From Halomarina salina (GTDB lineage Archaea; Halobacteriota; Halobacteria; Halobacteriales; Haloarculaceae): a stretch of DNA of 64,000 nucleotides. The position numbers were made by a program, and so were the translations under genes. How positions within the stretch are numbered: position 1 is the first letter of the stretch; every line of letters starts with the position of its first letter. Below the pieces are notes generated by a model. That model did no database searches. It had not been told where the DNA came from and saw only the letters and a list, made by a program, of their open reading frames with translations. The DNA lies in contig NZ_JALLGW010000001.1 in NCBI RefSeq assembly GCF_023074835.1, positions 620,001 through 684,000 of the forward strand, written 5' to 3'. Shown here in pieces: positions 17,455 through 28,940 of this stretch.

Positions 17455-17530
17455 AGCCAAGGGCCGGATTCGAACCGGCGTGATCTCGCTCTGCAGGCGA
17501 GTACGTATGGCCAGACTCTGTCACCTTGGC
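17455..17530 (-). tRNA. tRNA-Cys (anticodon GCA)
   Basis: Acceptor GCCAAGG pairs with CCTTGGC; the anticodon stem CTCGC/GCGAG encloses CTGCAGA, giving anticodon GCA; T-arm GCCGGTTCGAATCCGGC. Discriminator T (U). It is the distal tRNA of the rRNA operon, the usual place in haloarchaea, but a strong hairpin with a T run separates it from 5S. Confidence 0.95.
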
Positions 17531-17602
17531 GCGTAGATGGCTCTACTGGGAGCGCGTGAATAAGGGTAGCGGTCTACTGCAACCGCTCCGCGGCAGAACG
17601 AC

Positions 17603-17634
17603 GAAAAGCGGCCGCACTGCGCAGTGCGGCCGCT
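17603..17634 (-). terminator. palindromic hairpin plus T-run after 5S rRNA
   Basis: A perfect 28-base palindrome (17607-17634, arms agcggccgcactgc) is followed on the minus strand by TTTTCG. It lies about 28 bases after the 3' end of 5S and before tRNA-Cys. This looks like an intrinsic terminator of the rRNA transcript, or a processing/attenuation site for tRNA-Cys. Confidence 0.6.
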
Positions 17635-17661
17635 CTCGGTTAGATGAATAGGGTATGAATG

Positions 17662-17888
17662 GATGGCGGCGAACCACCAGCTGCGGGCGTCGACAGACCG
17701 ATCTCCGATTCCACCGGGACGAACCCTGCGTGTACTACGGATCACGGTCCTCGGCCCGTGCTTGGCCACCCTTGCGGGTCAGTTTTCCCAGAGACTCTCG
17801 TACTCCAGTACTCGCTGGAACGCAGGCAGGCTTATCTTCCGTGTTCGGGATGGGTACGGGAGGAACCCTGCCGCTGTGGCCGCCTTAA
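17662..17888 (-). rRNA. rrf: 5S rRNA with internal insertion of about 100 bases
   Basis: The 5' half (TTAAGGCGGCCACAGCGG start, then CCCATCCCGAACACGGAAGA) and the 3' end (GGTTCGCCGCC) match haloarchaeal 5S rRNA and pair as helix I. The gene is about 227 bases instead of about 122. The extra sequence follows CTCTGGGAAAA (plus about 17680-17782) and interrupts the helix IV/V region. An enlarged 5S with a 108-base insertion is established for Halococcus morrhuae, so the extra segment probably stays in the mature RNA. Ends are placed by comparison and may be off by a few bases. Confidence 0.9.
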
Positions 17889-17937
17889 CGCCGACTCGCG
17901 GAATCGAACCGCGTGTGGGGTAAGGACCACCGTCGGT
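17889..17937 (-). other. tRNA-like t-element for 5S 5'-end processing
   Basis: Directly before the 5S 5' end the transcript contains a T-arm (CGCGG TTCGATT CCGCG) and an acceptor-like stem (CCGAC with GTCGG), ending at the base before TTAAGG. In Haloferax volcanii a tRNA-like element at this position is cut by tRNase Z to give the 5S 5' end; the same job is inferred here. Confidence 0.65.
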
Positions 17938-17941
17938 CATG

Positions 17942-17977
17942 GTACGTGCGATCCAGTTAACGCCTGGACCCGTTTAC
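17942..17977 (-). other. 23S processing stem, 3' strand with BHB bulge
   Basis: This strand pairs with 20929-20964 to loop out pre-23S. Outer stem 17942-17956 (15 pairs), three-base bulge 17957-17959, four-base central helix 17960-17963, inner stem 17964-17977 (14 pairs). This is a canonical bulge-helix-bulge, the site cut by the splicing endonuclease encoded at 32641-33642. Confidence 0.85.
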
Positions 17978-17984
17978 GGGACCA

Positions 17985-20902
<2,918 letters not shown>

Positions 20903-20928
20903 AATATAATTGAATGCTCTGGACCGCG

Positions 20929-20964
20929 GTAAACGGGTCCAGTGAGCGCCTGGATCGCACGTAC
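20929..20964 (-). other. 23S processing stem, 5' strand with BHB bulge
   Basis: Partner of 17942-17977: inner stem 20929-20942, bulge 20943-20945, central helix 20946-20949 (one G-U pair), outer stem 20950-20964. Cleavage at the two bulges would release pre-23S and allow ligation of the flanks. Confidence 0.85.
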
Positions 20965-21105
20965 ACACGGTGTCATACACACGCCCGGAGACTAAGCGGA
21001 CCTGCGTCGACCCTTCCCATCCTCGCTTGCACGAGATGGTGCATCTGTCTTCATCGGGAAGAGCGCCGGATTGCACTTAAGCAACCCGGTCTCGTCCCGT
21101 GAATA

Positions 21106-21177
21106 TGGACCCACTGGGATTCGAACCCAGGGCATCCTCCTTGCAAAGGAGGCACTCTCCCACTGAGCTATGGGCCC
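21106..21177 (-). tRNA. tRNA-Ala (anticodon TGC) in the 16S-23S spacer
   Basis: Acceptor GGGCCCA pairs with TGGGTCC, D-arm GCTCAGTGGGAGAGT, anticodon stem CCTCC/GGAGG around TTTGCAA (anticodon TGC), T-arm CTGGGTTCGAATCCCAG, discriminator A. tRNA-Ala in this spacer is standard for haloarchaeal rRNA operons. Confidence 0.97.
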
Positions 21178-21181
21178 TACC

Positions 21182-21217
21182 TGTTAGCCCTGATAGTTCT
21201 GAAGTGCTCGGTCGGTC
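21182..21217 (-). other. 16S processing stem, 3' strand with BHB bulge
   Basis: Pairs with 22870-22905. Outer stem 21182-21199 (18 pairs), three-base bulge 21200-21202, central helix 21203-21206, inner stem 21207-21217. It lies five bases before tRNA-Ala (in the transcript's 5' to 3' sense). Confidence 0.85.
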
Positions 21218-21296
21218 GCAGACGTGGGCGAACCCACGTAGTCGACGACGTCCGCGCCAAAGGTGAGCCAGGCGCGTCGGCCTGGTCTCGATCTGT

Positions 21297-22767
<1,471 letters not shown>

Positions 22768-22869
22768 GTTCCCTTCCCGAAGGAAGGGGGTTGGCGGGTA
22801 ACACACTCAGAGAGTGTGTACCATATCCCATTTGCGTATTGCATATGTATCGGACGTCGGCGACAGTCG

Positions 22870-22905
22870 GACCGACCGAGTGTCACCGAACTATCAGGGC
22901 TAACA
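22870..22905 (-). other. 16S processing stem, 5' strand with BHB bulge
   Basis: Inner stem 22870-22880, bulge 22881-22883, four-base central helix 22884-22887 (with one G-U), outer stem 22888-22905, complementary to 21182-21217. A canonical bulge-helix-bulge in the 16S leader. Confidence 0.85.
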
Positions 22906-22971
22906 TCAGATCCCGTCTTGACGGCGGACCGCAGGGGCGGAATCCTCACTTCTTTCGGATTTCAGGGTAGC

Positions 22972-23000
22972 CGGTTCGAGGGTATAAACCCATCGAACCG
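22972..23000 (-). promoter_or_regulatory. palindrome around a TATA box (rRNA leader)
   Basis: A 29-base near-perfect palindrome with arms cggttcga/tcgaaccg surrounds gggtataaaccc. On the minus strand this gives GGTTTATACCC, a TATA-like box nearest to 16S. It could be the most proximal rRNA promoter with an overlapping operator, or a hairpin in the leader of the upstream transcripts. Confidence 0.45.
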
Positions 23001-23040
23001 ACTTCGAAATCCCGGACACGGCCAGACGGCCGCGCCCCGT

Positions 23041-23086
23041 CGCGTACTACATCCGAACGCCCCCATACATATAAGGGCGTCGGACC
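23041..23086 (-). promoter_or_regulatory. rRNA tandem promoter, proximal copy
   Basis: TATA box CCTTATATGT (plus 23067-23076), with GTCCGACG just upstream and GTAGTACGCG at the expected start about 25 bases downstream. It repeats the unit 82 bases further away almost word for word, as in the tandem rRNA promoters of other haloarchaea. Confidence 0.7.
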
Positions 23087-23122
23087 GGGGATGACCCCCC
23101 AGAGGAGGGCCATCCTTCGTTT

Positions 23123-23168
23123 CGCGTACTTCGTCCGAGCGCGCCCTTACATATAAGGGCGTCGGACG
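23123..23168 (-). promoter_or_regulatory. rRNA tandem promoter, distal copy
   Basis: TATA box CCTTATATGT (plus 23149-23158), GTCCGACG upstream and GAAGTACGCG downstream at the expected start site. It is the second copy of the unit at 23041-23086, with an 82-base offset. Confidence 0.7.
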
Positions 23169-23230
23169 GCGGGTGTCGTTCCCCGGTGGGGAACGTCCCG
23201 CGCTTCTTCGCATTCCATTCGAGTAGAGGC

Positions 23231-23240
23231 TTACACTTAA
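23231..23240 (-). promoter_or_regulatory. possible third upstream rRNA promoter
   Basis: Minus-strand TTAAGTGTAA resembles haloarchaeal rRNA TATA boxes and lies 82 bases upstream of the box at 23149-23158, the same spacing as between the two clear copies, although the flanking words are not conserved. Confidence 0.45.
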
Positions 23241-23531
23241 CCCCGTCGAACCACAGGCGCTCCGTCATGCGTTTTCATGGGAGTATTGTACCATGGGAGG
23301 GGTGTACCATAGAGGTCGATGGCGCTCCGTAGCCACGGCTCGTCGAGGTGGATGTCGCGCGGTCGGAGACCGGTTCGTCATCCCCCGCGTAGACGGGTAG
23401 TCAGACCGGGTGAGGCCGCGCGGGTACGGGTACGCGTGGGAGGTATCAAGAACCTGTGGAACGCTCGCCGAGCGGGTCGTCAGTAGTGACTGCCGAGGCG
23501 TGGATATGCCGAAAGACTGTGGTGTGGCCGT

Positions 23532-23846
23532 TCAGATCTCTTCGAGGTGCTCGATTCCTTTCTTCGAGACGTTGGCCTTCGTGATGCGGTCGGGCATCCA
23601 GTCCGGTTTGTCGTCCGGCGCGTCCTCGACCCAGGCCCACCCCTCGTAGTGGTGTACTTTCTTCGTTCCCTTCTCGCGGAGACTGATGTCCTCGCGGTCG
23701 GCCGCCTCCTCACCGTCGGCCGGTTCGAGCCGTCTGGCGGCTTTCAGCGCGGCCTGACGAGGAGTTCTCCCCGAGAACACACTCGATTCGCTTCCGGTCG
23801 TCTCCCGAAGCGCGAAGTTCCGCTTACCGTCGTCGCTACGTGCCAT
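23532..23846 (-). CDS. MC1-family chromosomal DNA-binding protein
   Basis: A 104-residue protein of the archaeal MC1 family, small monomeric proteins that bend and compact DNA. The family core is plain: KRNFALRETTGSESSVFSG, then TPRQAALKAARRL, LREKGTKKVHHYEGWAWVE, and PDWMPDRITKANVSKKGIEH at the end. A disordered acidic insertion (EPADGEEAADRED) separates the halves, as expected in a halophile. Unlike most genes here it has a leader with a Shine-Dalgarno (GGAGGT about 8 bases before ATG 23846) and a TATA-like GATATAGTTATG at about 23886-23897. It may act in chromatin alongside the nearby rRNA operon, but proximity alone proves nothing. Confidence 0.9.
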   Translation of the reverse strand: MARSDDGKRNFALRETTGSESSVFSGRTPRQAALKAARRLEPADGEEAADREDISLREKGTKKVHHYEGWAWVEDAPDDKPDWMPDRITKANVSKKGIEHLEEI

Positions 23847-23920
23847 GGTTTCGTACCTCCGTGTCAGTGTGAGACATGACCCTACATAACTATATCCCCG
23901 AAACCACCCGATGTAGACCA

Positions 23921-23990
23921 GTTCTTTAAGTACCATATCCGCAGAACGTGACGACGGCACTGTCGTTCGCACAGCAAACTTAAGTACAGC
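23921..23990. promoter_or_regulatory. divergent promoter region of MC1 and the AbrB-like/pyrD operon
   Basis: Two TATA-like boxes with the same core, ctttaagtac (23924-23933) and cttaagtac (23979-23987), lie between the divergent genes. The second is 36-44 bases before ATG 24021 and serves the plus-strand operon, whose start also has GAGGT at 24005-24009. The first may serve either strand. Confidence 0.5.
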
Positions 23991-24020
23991 GTGTGCCGAA
24001 GGGCGAGGTAAGATATCGCG

Positions 24021-24221
24021 ATGGTGCGAAAGAAGAAGCTCAGTCCGAGCGGCGCCAAAGACGACAACGGCGAGTATCACAACGTTCACCTGAACCTCCA
24101 CGAGGACGAGCTCACGGTCGCTGGCATGGAGATCGGCGACGAAGTGTACGTGCGCGTGCGCGACAACAAAATAATCATCCAGAAAGCCTCCGACGAAGAG
24201 GATATCGAACACGAGTTCTGA
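24021..24221 (+). CDS. AbrB/MazE-like small protein coupled to pyrD
   Basis: A 66-residue protein: basic start (MVRKKKLSPSGAK), then a beta-rich segment VHLNLHEDELTVAGMEIGDEVYVRVRDNKIIIQK, which has the layout of the swapped-hairpin AbrB/SpoVT fold (strand, 'GxxxGDEVxVxVxDxxIxIxK'). Members are DNA-binding dimers, often transition regulators or antitoxins. No toxin gene follows. Its TGA overlaps the pyrD ATG by one base (TGATG), so the two are translated together. A regulatory role for pyrimidine synthesis is possible but not shown. Confidence 0.7.
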   Translation: MVRKKKLSPSGAKDDNGEYHNVHLNLHEDELTVAGMEIGDEVYVRVRDNKIIIQKASDEEDIEHEF

Positions 24222-25270
24222 TGTTCTACCGTGCCGCGAAGCCCCTGTTGTTCCGGCTTCCGGCGGAGACGGCCCACACCGCCACGAAGCGACTGCTCAA
24301 GGCAGGGCAGGGGACCCGAATCGAGGACGCCCTGACCGCCCGCTACCGCGTCGACGACGCGCGACTTCGCACCAGCGCGTTCGGTCTCGACTTCGATAAC
24401 CCGGTCGGCGTGGCCGCCGGCTTCGACAAGAACGCCGAGGTGCCGGGGATGCTCGCCGCACTCGGCTTCGGGCACGTCGAGGTCGGTGCCGTCACCGCCG
24501 AAGCCCAACCCGGCAACCCCCGTCCGCGCCTGTTCCGTCTCCCCGAGGACCGCGCCCTCGTCAACCGCATGGGCTTCAACAACGCGGGCGCTGACGTCGT
24601 CGGGCCGCGACTCGCCCGTACCGACGCGCCCGTCCCCCTCGGCGTCAACATCGGGAAGTCGAAGGTGACGCCGCTCGACGAGGCGCCCGAGGACTACCGC
24701 TACAGCTACGAGCGCACTGCCGCGGGCGGCGACTACTTCGTGGTCAACGTCTCCTCGCCGAACACCCCCGGTCTCCGCGACCTGCAGAACCGCGACCACC
24801 TCGAGGCTATCCTCGGCGAACTCCTCGACGCCGACGCCCGTCCGCTGCTCGTGAAGCTCTCGCCGGACCTCACGGACGGTGCCATCGAGGACGCCCTCGC
24901 GGTCGTCGACGACCTGGCCCTCGACGGCGTCGTCGCGGTCAACACGACGACGGAGCGACCCGACACGCTCCGGAGTCACAACCGGGCCGAGACGGGCGGG
25001 CTCTCGGGGGCACCAATCGAGGAGCGCGCTACCGAGCGCGTCCGGTTCGTCGCCGAGCGGACGGACGTCCCCGTCGTCGGCGTCGGTGGCGTCTCGGACG
25101 CCGCGGGCGCGTACGCGAAGATTCGCGCAGGAGCGTCGCTCGTCCAGCTGTACACAGCCCTCGTCTACGAGGGACCCGCGCTCGCCCGCGACATCAACCG
25201 TGGTCTGCTCGGCCTGCTCGACCGCGACGGGTTCGACGCCGTCGAGGACGCCGTCGGCGCTGACCTGTAG
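24221..25270 (+). CDS. pyrD: dihydroorotate dehydrogenase (quinone), class 2
   Basis: A 349-residue FMN enzyme that oxidises dihydroorotate to orotate in pyrimidine synthesis and passes electrons to quinone. An N-terminal amphipathic helix pair (MFYRAAKPLLFRLPAETAHT) is the membrane/quinone-binding extension of class 2. FMN and substrate motifs: PVGVAAGFDKNAE at 61-73, GNPRPRLFRLPED near 98-110, NRMGFNNAG at 115-123, the catalytic Ser in NVSSPNTPGLRDLQNR at 176-191, KLSPDLTD and the GVGGVSDA...GASLVQLYTALVYEGP phosphate site. Length is normal. It starts inside the stop of the AbrB-like gene. Confidence 0.92.
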   Translation: MFYRAAKPLLFRLPAETAHTATKRLLKAGQGTRIEDALTARYRVDDARLRTSAFGLDFDNPVGVAAGFDKNAEVPGMLAALGFGHVEVGAVTAEAQPGNPRPRLFRLPEDRALVNRMGFNNAGADVVGPRLARTDAPVPLGVNIGKSKVTPLDEAPEDYRYSYERTAAGGDYFVVNVSSPNTPGLRDLQNRDHLEAILGELLDADARPLLVKLSPDLTDGAIEDALAVVDDLALDGVVAVNTTTERPDTLRSHNRAETGGLSGAPIEERATERVRFVAERTDVPVVGVGGVSDAAGAYAKIRAGASLVQLYTALVYEGPALARDINRGLLGLLDRDGFDAVEDAVGADL

Positions 25271-25368
25271 CTACCGTCGCGGCGTCGACTCGAAGGACCG
25301 GAGACGACGGGAGCGTTCGAGCTAGTGTCTCACGTGGGCCCTCCGGAAGCGCAGGAGAGAGGAGAGAA

Positions 25369-27159
25369 CTACTCCAGCGCCGCGAGGTCGAACTCGAACG
25401 CCGCCACCGGCAGTTCCAGGTCGTGTTCGACCAGCACGCGCGGGTGTATCTCGCCGACGACGCCACACCGCTCGCCGTCGAGTTCCACGGCCGCGGTGCG
25501 GCCCTCGATGAACGACGGGTGGGTCGTCGCCGGCGTCTCCAGGTTCGCACCGAACGCGCCTGCGAGCGCCTGCAGTCGCGCCTTCGCGTCCTCGTAGCCC
25601 GCGTCGGTGCGCGCGAGGACTGCGGCCACGCTTCGGCGTTCCGCGGCCTTCGTCTCCTCGCTCTCGTCGACGTGCGCCACGAGGCCGATTTCCGCGAGGT
25701 CCTGTGGATACGCCCGGTGGGTGTTGTTCTCCAGGACCGTCAGCAGCGACGGGAGCGCCCACGTCCGGACGACGGTGTAGTCCTCGCTGTACGGTTCCGC
25801 GATGGTCACCGGCGGCCGCTGCCCCAGCGGTGCGTCGGGGTCCAGTTCGTCGGGAGCGGCGAGACCCATCCGGTCGAGGCAGTCGCGCTCGCTCGTCATG
25901 TGGAAGTCGAGCATGTCCTCGAAGCCCAGACCGACGAGCGCGTCCCGCGCTGCGCCCTCCAGCCGGGAGCGTTCGTGCCGGCCGCCGACCGTCGACACCT
26001 CGGGGTAGCGCGGGTCGAGTTCGTTGAACCCGTGGGCGCGGCCCACGTCGTCCACGACGTCGACCGGGTTGAGCACGTCCACTCGGTACGGCGGGACGCC
26101 GACGCGGTAGGCGTGGTCCCCCTCGCCGTCCGCGGTGGCGGGAGCGCCGTCCGAATCGACCGTCTCGGCGTCCAGTCCCGCGCGTTCGAGGTAGTCGACG
26201 ACCTGCTCCTCGCTCAGGTCGACGCCGAGCAGTTGCTCGATGCGCGCGTGCGTGACGGTCTTGTGGTCGACCGAGAGGTCGGGACGGAGTAGCTCGCGCT
26301 GTTCGGCCGGGTGGCCCTCGGGGTACTCGACGCGGACCTCCTCGACCCGGCCACCGCGCGCGTCCAGCGCGTAGCAGATGATGGCGCACATCTTGTCGAT
26401 GGTCCACTGGTCGGTGCCGGTCAACTCGACGAGCAGGTCCCGCGAGTTCTCGCTGACCTCCGTCCGACGGCCGTTGATGACCGGCGGGAACGAGAACAGG
26501 CCGATGTCGTCGTAGATGGCCGGGAGTCGCTCGTACTCCGAGACGATGTCGGCGTACTTCTCGCCGGTCGGGTGCTCGGTCAGCACCTCGCCGGGCGTGA
26601 GTTCCGCATCCGAGTCGAGCGCGACGAACGTGTCCTCGTCGGGCGCGACACCGCGGTAGCTGATGGATTTGACGCCCTCACCGCCCGGTTCCTCCGCCGC
26701 GCTCCCCGCCGCACCGCCTTTCAGCATGGTCAGGTCGTGCACCCCGATGGCGCCCTTGACGCGCTGGCGACCCATCGTCGCGTGGAGCTTCTCCTGTAGC
26801 TGGATGAGCGAGTCGAGTTTCGCCTCGCTCATGTCGAGGCCGCGGACGATAGCGCCCGTCACGTACGGGCGCTCGTCGGGGACGGACTCGTCGACCTCGA
26901 ACACCCAGTCGGCGTCGTTCGTCTTGGGGACGTAGACGCCCCTGTCGGTGCCGTCCTGGTAGCGCAGCGACCGCGCCACGCCCTCGACGGAGAGGCGGTC
27001 GAGACGGTCCGGCGCGAACTCCAGCTGGAACTCGCCCTCCTCGGTCTCGCCCTCGAACTCCAGACCCAGGTCGAACAGGTCGCGTTTCAGTTCCTCGTCG
27101 TCCCGGTCGGTGCTGGCGAGTTTGCGCAGTTCGTCGGGGTCGACGTCGACGACGGGCAT
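25369..27159 (-). CDS. pheT: phenylalanyl-tRNA synthetase beta subunit
   Basis: A 596-residue archaeal-type beta subunit; with PheS it forms the (alpha-beta)2 enzyme that charges tRNA-Phe. It begins directly with the short archaeal B1 region (MPVVDVDPDELRKLAS) and lacks the bacterial EMAP-like and anticodon-binding extensions. The B3/B4 editing region (YSxxPP-like FSFPPVINGR near 224-233) and the B5 domain (RVGVPPYRVDVLNPVDVVDD near 366) are visible, followed by the catalytic-like module (TIAEPYSEDYTVVRTWALPS). Its ATG overlaps the pheS TGA by one base (TGATG). The pair follows the Phe-rich leader. Confidence 0.93.
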   Translation of the reverse strand: MPVVDVDPDELRKLASTDRDDEELKRDLFDLGLEFEGETEEGEFQLEFAPDRLDRLSVEGVARSLRYQDGTDRGVYVPKTNDADWVFEVDESVPDERPYVTGAIVRGLDMSEAKLDSLIQLQEKLHATMGRQRVKGAIGVHDLTMLKGGAAGSAAEEPGGEGVKSISYRGVAPDEDTFVALDSDAELTPGEVLTEHPTGEKYADIVSEYERLPAIYDDIGLFSFPPVINGRRTEVSENSRDLLVELTGTDQWTIDKMCAIICYALDARGGRVEEVRVEYPEGHPAEQRELLRPDLSVDHKTVTHARIEQLLGVDLSEEQVVDYLERAGLDAETVDSDGAPATADGEGDHAYRVGVPPYRVDVLNPVDVVDDVGRAHGFNELDPRYPEVSTVGGRHERSRLEGAARDALVGLGFEDMLDFHMTSERDCLDRMGLAAPDELDPDAPLGQRPPVTIAEPYSEDYTVVRTWALPSLLTVLENNTHRAYPQDLAEIGLVAHVDESEETKAAERRSVAAVLARTDAGYEDAKARLQALAGAFGANLETPATTHPSFIEGRTAAVELDGERCGVVGEIHPRVLVEHDLELPVAAFEFDLAALE

Positions 27160-28691
27160 CAGTAGATCACCTCCGCGTTCCGCAGGAAGTCGAGGTCCGC
27201 GAGCGTCCCGTGGAGGTCGCGGATGTCCTCCGCGCCCGTGACGAGCATGGCGAGGCGTTCGAGCGCCAGCCCCCACGCCATCACCTCGCAGTCGACGCCC
27301 AGCGGTTCCAGCACTTCGGGACGGAAGATGCCCGAGTTGCCTATCTCGATGAGTTCGTCGGTGACAGGGTGGCGGCCGAACAGCTCGAAGCTCGGTTCGG
27401 TGTACGGGTTGTAGTGGGGCTTGAACTCGATGCCCGTGATGCCGAACTGCTCGTAGAACTCCGTGAACGTCCCCATCAGGTCCCGGACCGAGAGGTCCTC
27501 GGCCATCACCCACCCTTCTATCTGGAAGAACTCCAGCAGGTGGGTCGCGTCGAGCGTGTCGTTGCGGTACACCTTCTCGACGGAGAACCACCGCTGGGGC
27601 GGCTCCAGGTCGCCCTCGGCGTGTCCCGAGAGGTAGCGCATCGACAGCGACGTGGTGTGCCCGCGCAGGTCCAGTCCCCGCGCCACGTCCTCGGTCCACG
27701 GCGAGTGGTAGCCGTCGCCGTCCTCGCCGACGCCCTCGCGGTGGGCGCGCGCGACGCGGTCGACGAGGTCGCTCGGCATGTCGGCCTCGTCCATCTCGGC
27801 GGGGTCCGAGAGGACGAACTGGTCCCAGTGGGTGCGCGCCGGGTGGTCCTGGGGCATGAACAGGCAGTCGTTGATCCAGAACTCCGCGTCGACGTGCGGG
27901 CCGTCCATCTCCTGGAACCCCATGCCGACGAGCACCTCCTTCACCCGGTCCGCGGTCTGCCGGAGCACGTGTTTCCGCGCGGGCGTGACGGCCTCGGCGT
28001 CGGCCTCGACGTTGTACTCGGTGAACTCCACGTCCGCCCACTCGCCGCTCGTGAGCAGTTCCGGCGTGACCTGTGCGACCGTCTCCGCGACCCTCACGCC
28101 CTCCATCATCGCGGTGACGCCCGCGTCGGTGAGCAGCAGGGAGCGTGCGGTGCGCTCCTCGCGGACGACGAGACTGCGTCGTTCGAGCGCGTCGAGCGTC
28201 TCGTCGTCGACGGACTCGGTGACGTTCGCCCCGCCCGCTCCCTCGGCGATAGCGTCCAGCGCGGTCGCCTCCGCGTCCGCGTCTGGGTCGGCGGTCGCGT
28301 CGGCCGACACCGCGCCGCCGTCGATGGTTCCGTAGCCCTTCCGCGCGAAGTTCGACAGGGCAATCTGGACCTCGGGGCCGTCCAGCCCCGCCGCGTCGAC
28401 GAGTTGGCCCATCTCGACGCTCTCCTCGTCCACGCCCGCCTCGACGGCGGCGCGGTAGAAGCGGACCTCGGGGAGGGCGTCCTCGCGGTACGTCTCGCCT
28501 TCCTCGGTGAGCGAGACGGTCTCCTCGGCCTGCTCGGTGACGGTGAGCAGGCCCTCCTCCTGTAGTTCGAAGGCCGCGCGCGTGACGACGGTGGGCGACT
28601 CGTCCACGTCGTCCGCGACGGCCTCGACGGTTCGTTCGTCGGTGGCGGACGCGGCCTCCAGGACCGCGACCTGCGCTGCGGGCAGTTGCAT
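27159..28691 (-). CDS. pheS: phenylalanyl-tRNA synthetase alpha subunit
   Basis: A 510-residue catalytic subunit of class II PheRS. The N-terminal ~200 residues are winged-helix tRNA-binding domains (AQVAVLEAASATDERTVEAV; FELQEEGLL), with an acidic linker near 145. Catalytic motifs follow: motif 1 region (GFQEMDGPHVDAEFWINDCL), motif 2 (RWFSVEKVYRNDTLDATHLL then FFQIEGW) and motif 3 (GNSGIFRPEVL; VMAWGLALERLAML). It is the first long gene of the leader-pheS-pheT transcript, 145 bases after the leader peptide stop. Confidence 0.93.
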   Translation of the reverse strand: MQLPAAQVAVLEAASATDERTVEAVADDVDESPTVVTRAAFELQEEGLLTVTEQAEETVSLTEEGETYREDALPEVRFYRAAVEAGVDEESVEMGQLVDAAGLDGPEVQIALSNFARKGYGTIDGGAVSADATADPDADAEATALDAIAEGAGGANVTESVDDETLDALERRSLVVREERTARSLLLTDAGVTAMMEGVRVAETVAQVTPELLTSGEWADVEFTEYNVEADAEAVTPARKHVLRQTADRVKEVLVGMGFQEMDGPHVDAEFWINDCLFMPQDHPARTHWDQFVLSDPAEMDEADMPSDLVDRVARAHREGVGEDGDGYHSPWTEDVARGLDLRGHTTSLSMRYLSGHAEGDLEPPQRWFSVEKVYRNDTLDATHLLEFFQIEGWVMAEDLSVRDLMGTFTEFYEQFGITGIEFKPHYNPYTEPSFELFGRHPVTDELIEIGNSGIFRPEVLEPLGVDCEVMAWGLALERLAMLVTGAEDIRDLHGTLADLDFLRNAEVIY

Positions 28692-28836
28692 TGGTTCGTA
28701 CACTCGGGTACGTCGGTTAGGTGTTTTCGAGTCGACTCGTGGTGTGGGTGTAACCCAGACTGGCGAGAGTGACTCGCGCGATGCGACCCCTGCGGGCGAT
28801 TTCGTCCCCCGACCGCGGAGAGAGTCCGCCGCTCGC
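28692..28836 (-). promoter_or_regulatory. structured spacer between Phe leader peptide and pheS
   Basis: Four short perfect hairpins or palindromes follow one another in the transcript: GCGGA-CTCTC-TCCGC (28815-28829), GCGAG-TCACT-CTCGC (28763-28777), TGGGT-TAC-ACCCA (28745-28757) and CGAGTCGACTCG (28728-28739). No U-rich terminator is evident. The spacer could respond to ribosome stalling on the leader peptide, or simply be an untranslated region. Confidence 0.4.
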
Positions 28837-28917
28837 TCAGGCCGCGAAGAAGAAGCCGAACCTCGCGACGCGTGGCTGGTCGGCGACGACACCGGCACGG
28901 CGAGGTTCGCTTGCCAT
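28837..28917 (-). CDS. Phe-rich leader peptide of pheST
   Basis: A 26-codon gene on the same strand as pheST: starts MASEPRRAGVV and ends RVARFGFFFAA before TGA. Four of the last seven residues are Phe, with codons TTC-GGC-TTC-TTC-TTC. A TATA-like CTTTTCC lies 24-30 bases before its ATG, so transcription probably starts at this ATG (leaderless) and the peptide is the first thing translated on the pheST mRNA. Phe-rich leader peptides control pheST by attenuation in enteric bacteria; an analogous sensor in an archaeon is an inference. The high-scoring context is the combination of strand, promoter and Phe run. Confidence 0.6.
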   Translation of the reverse strand: MASEPRRAGVVADQPRVARFGFFFAA

Positions 28918-28940
28918 ACTGGTGAGAGTCGGTGCCGACA

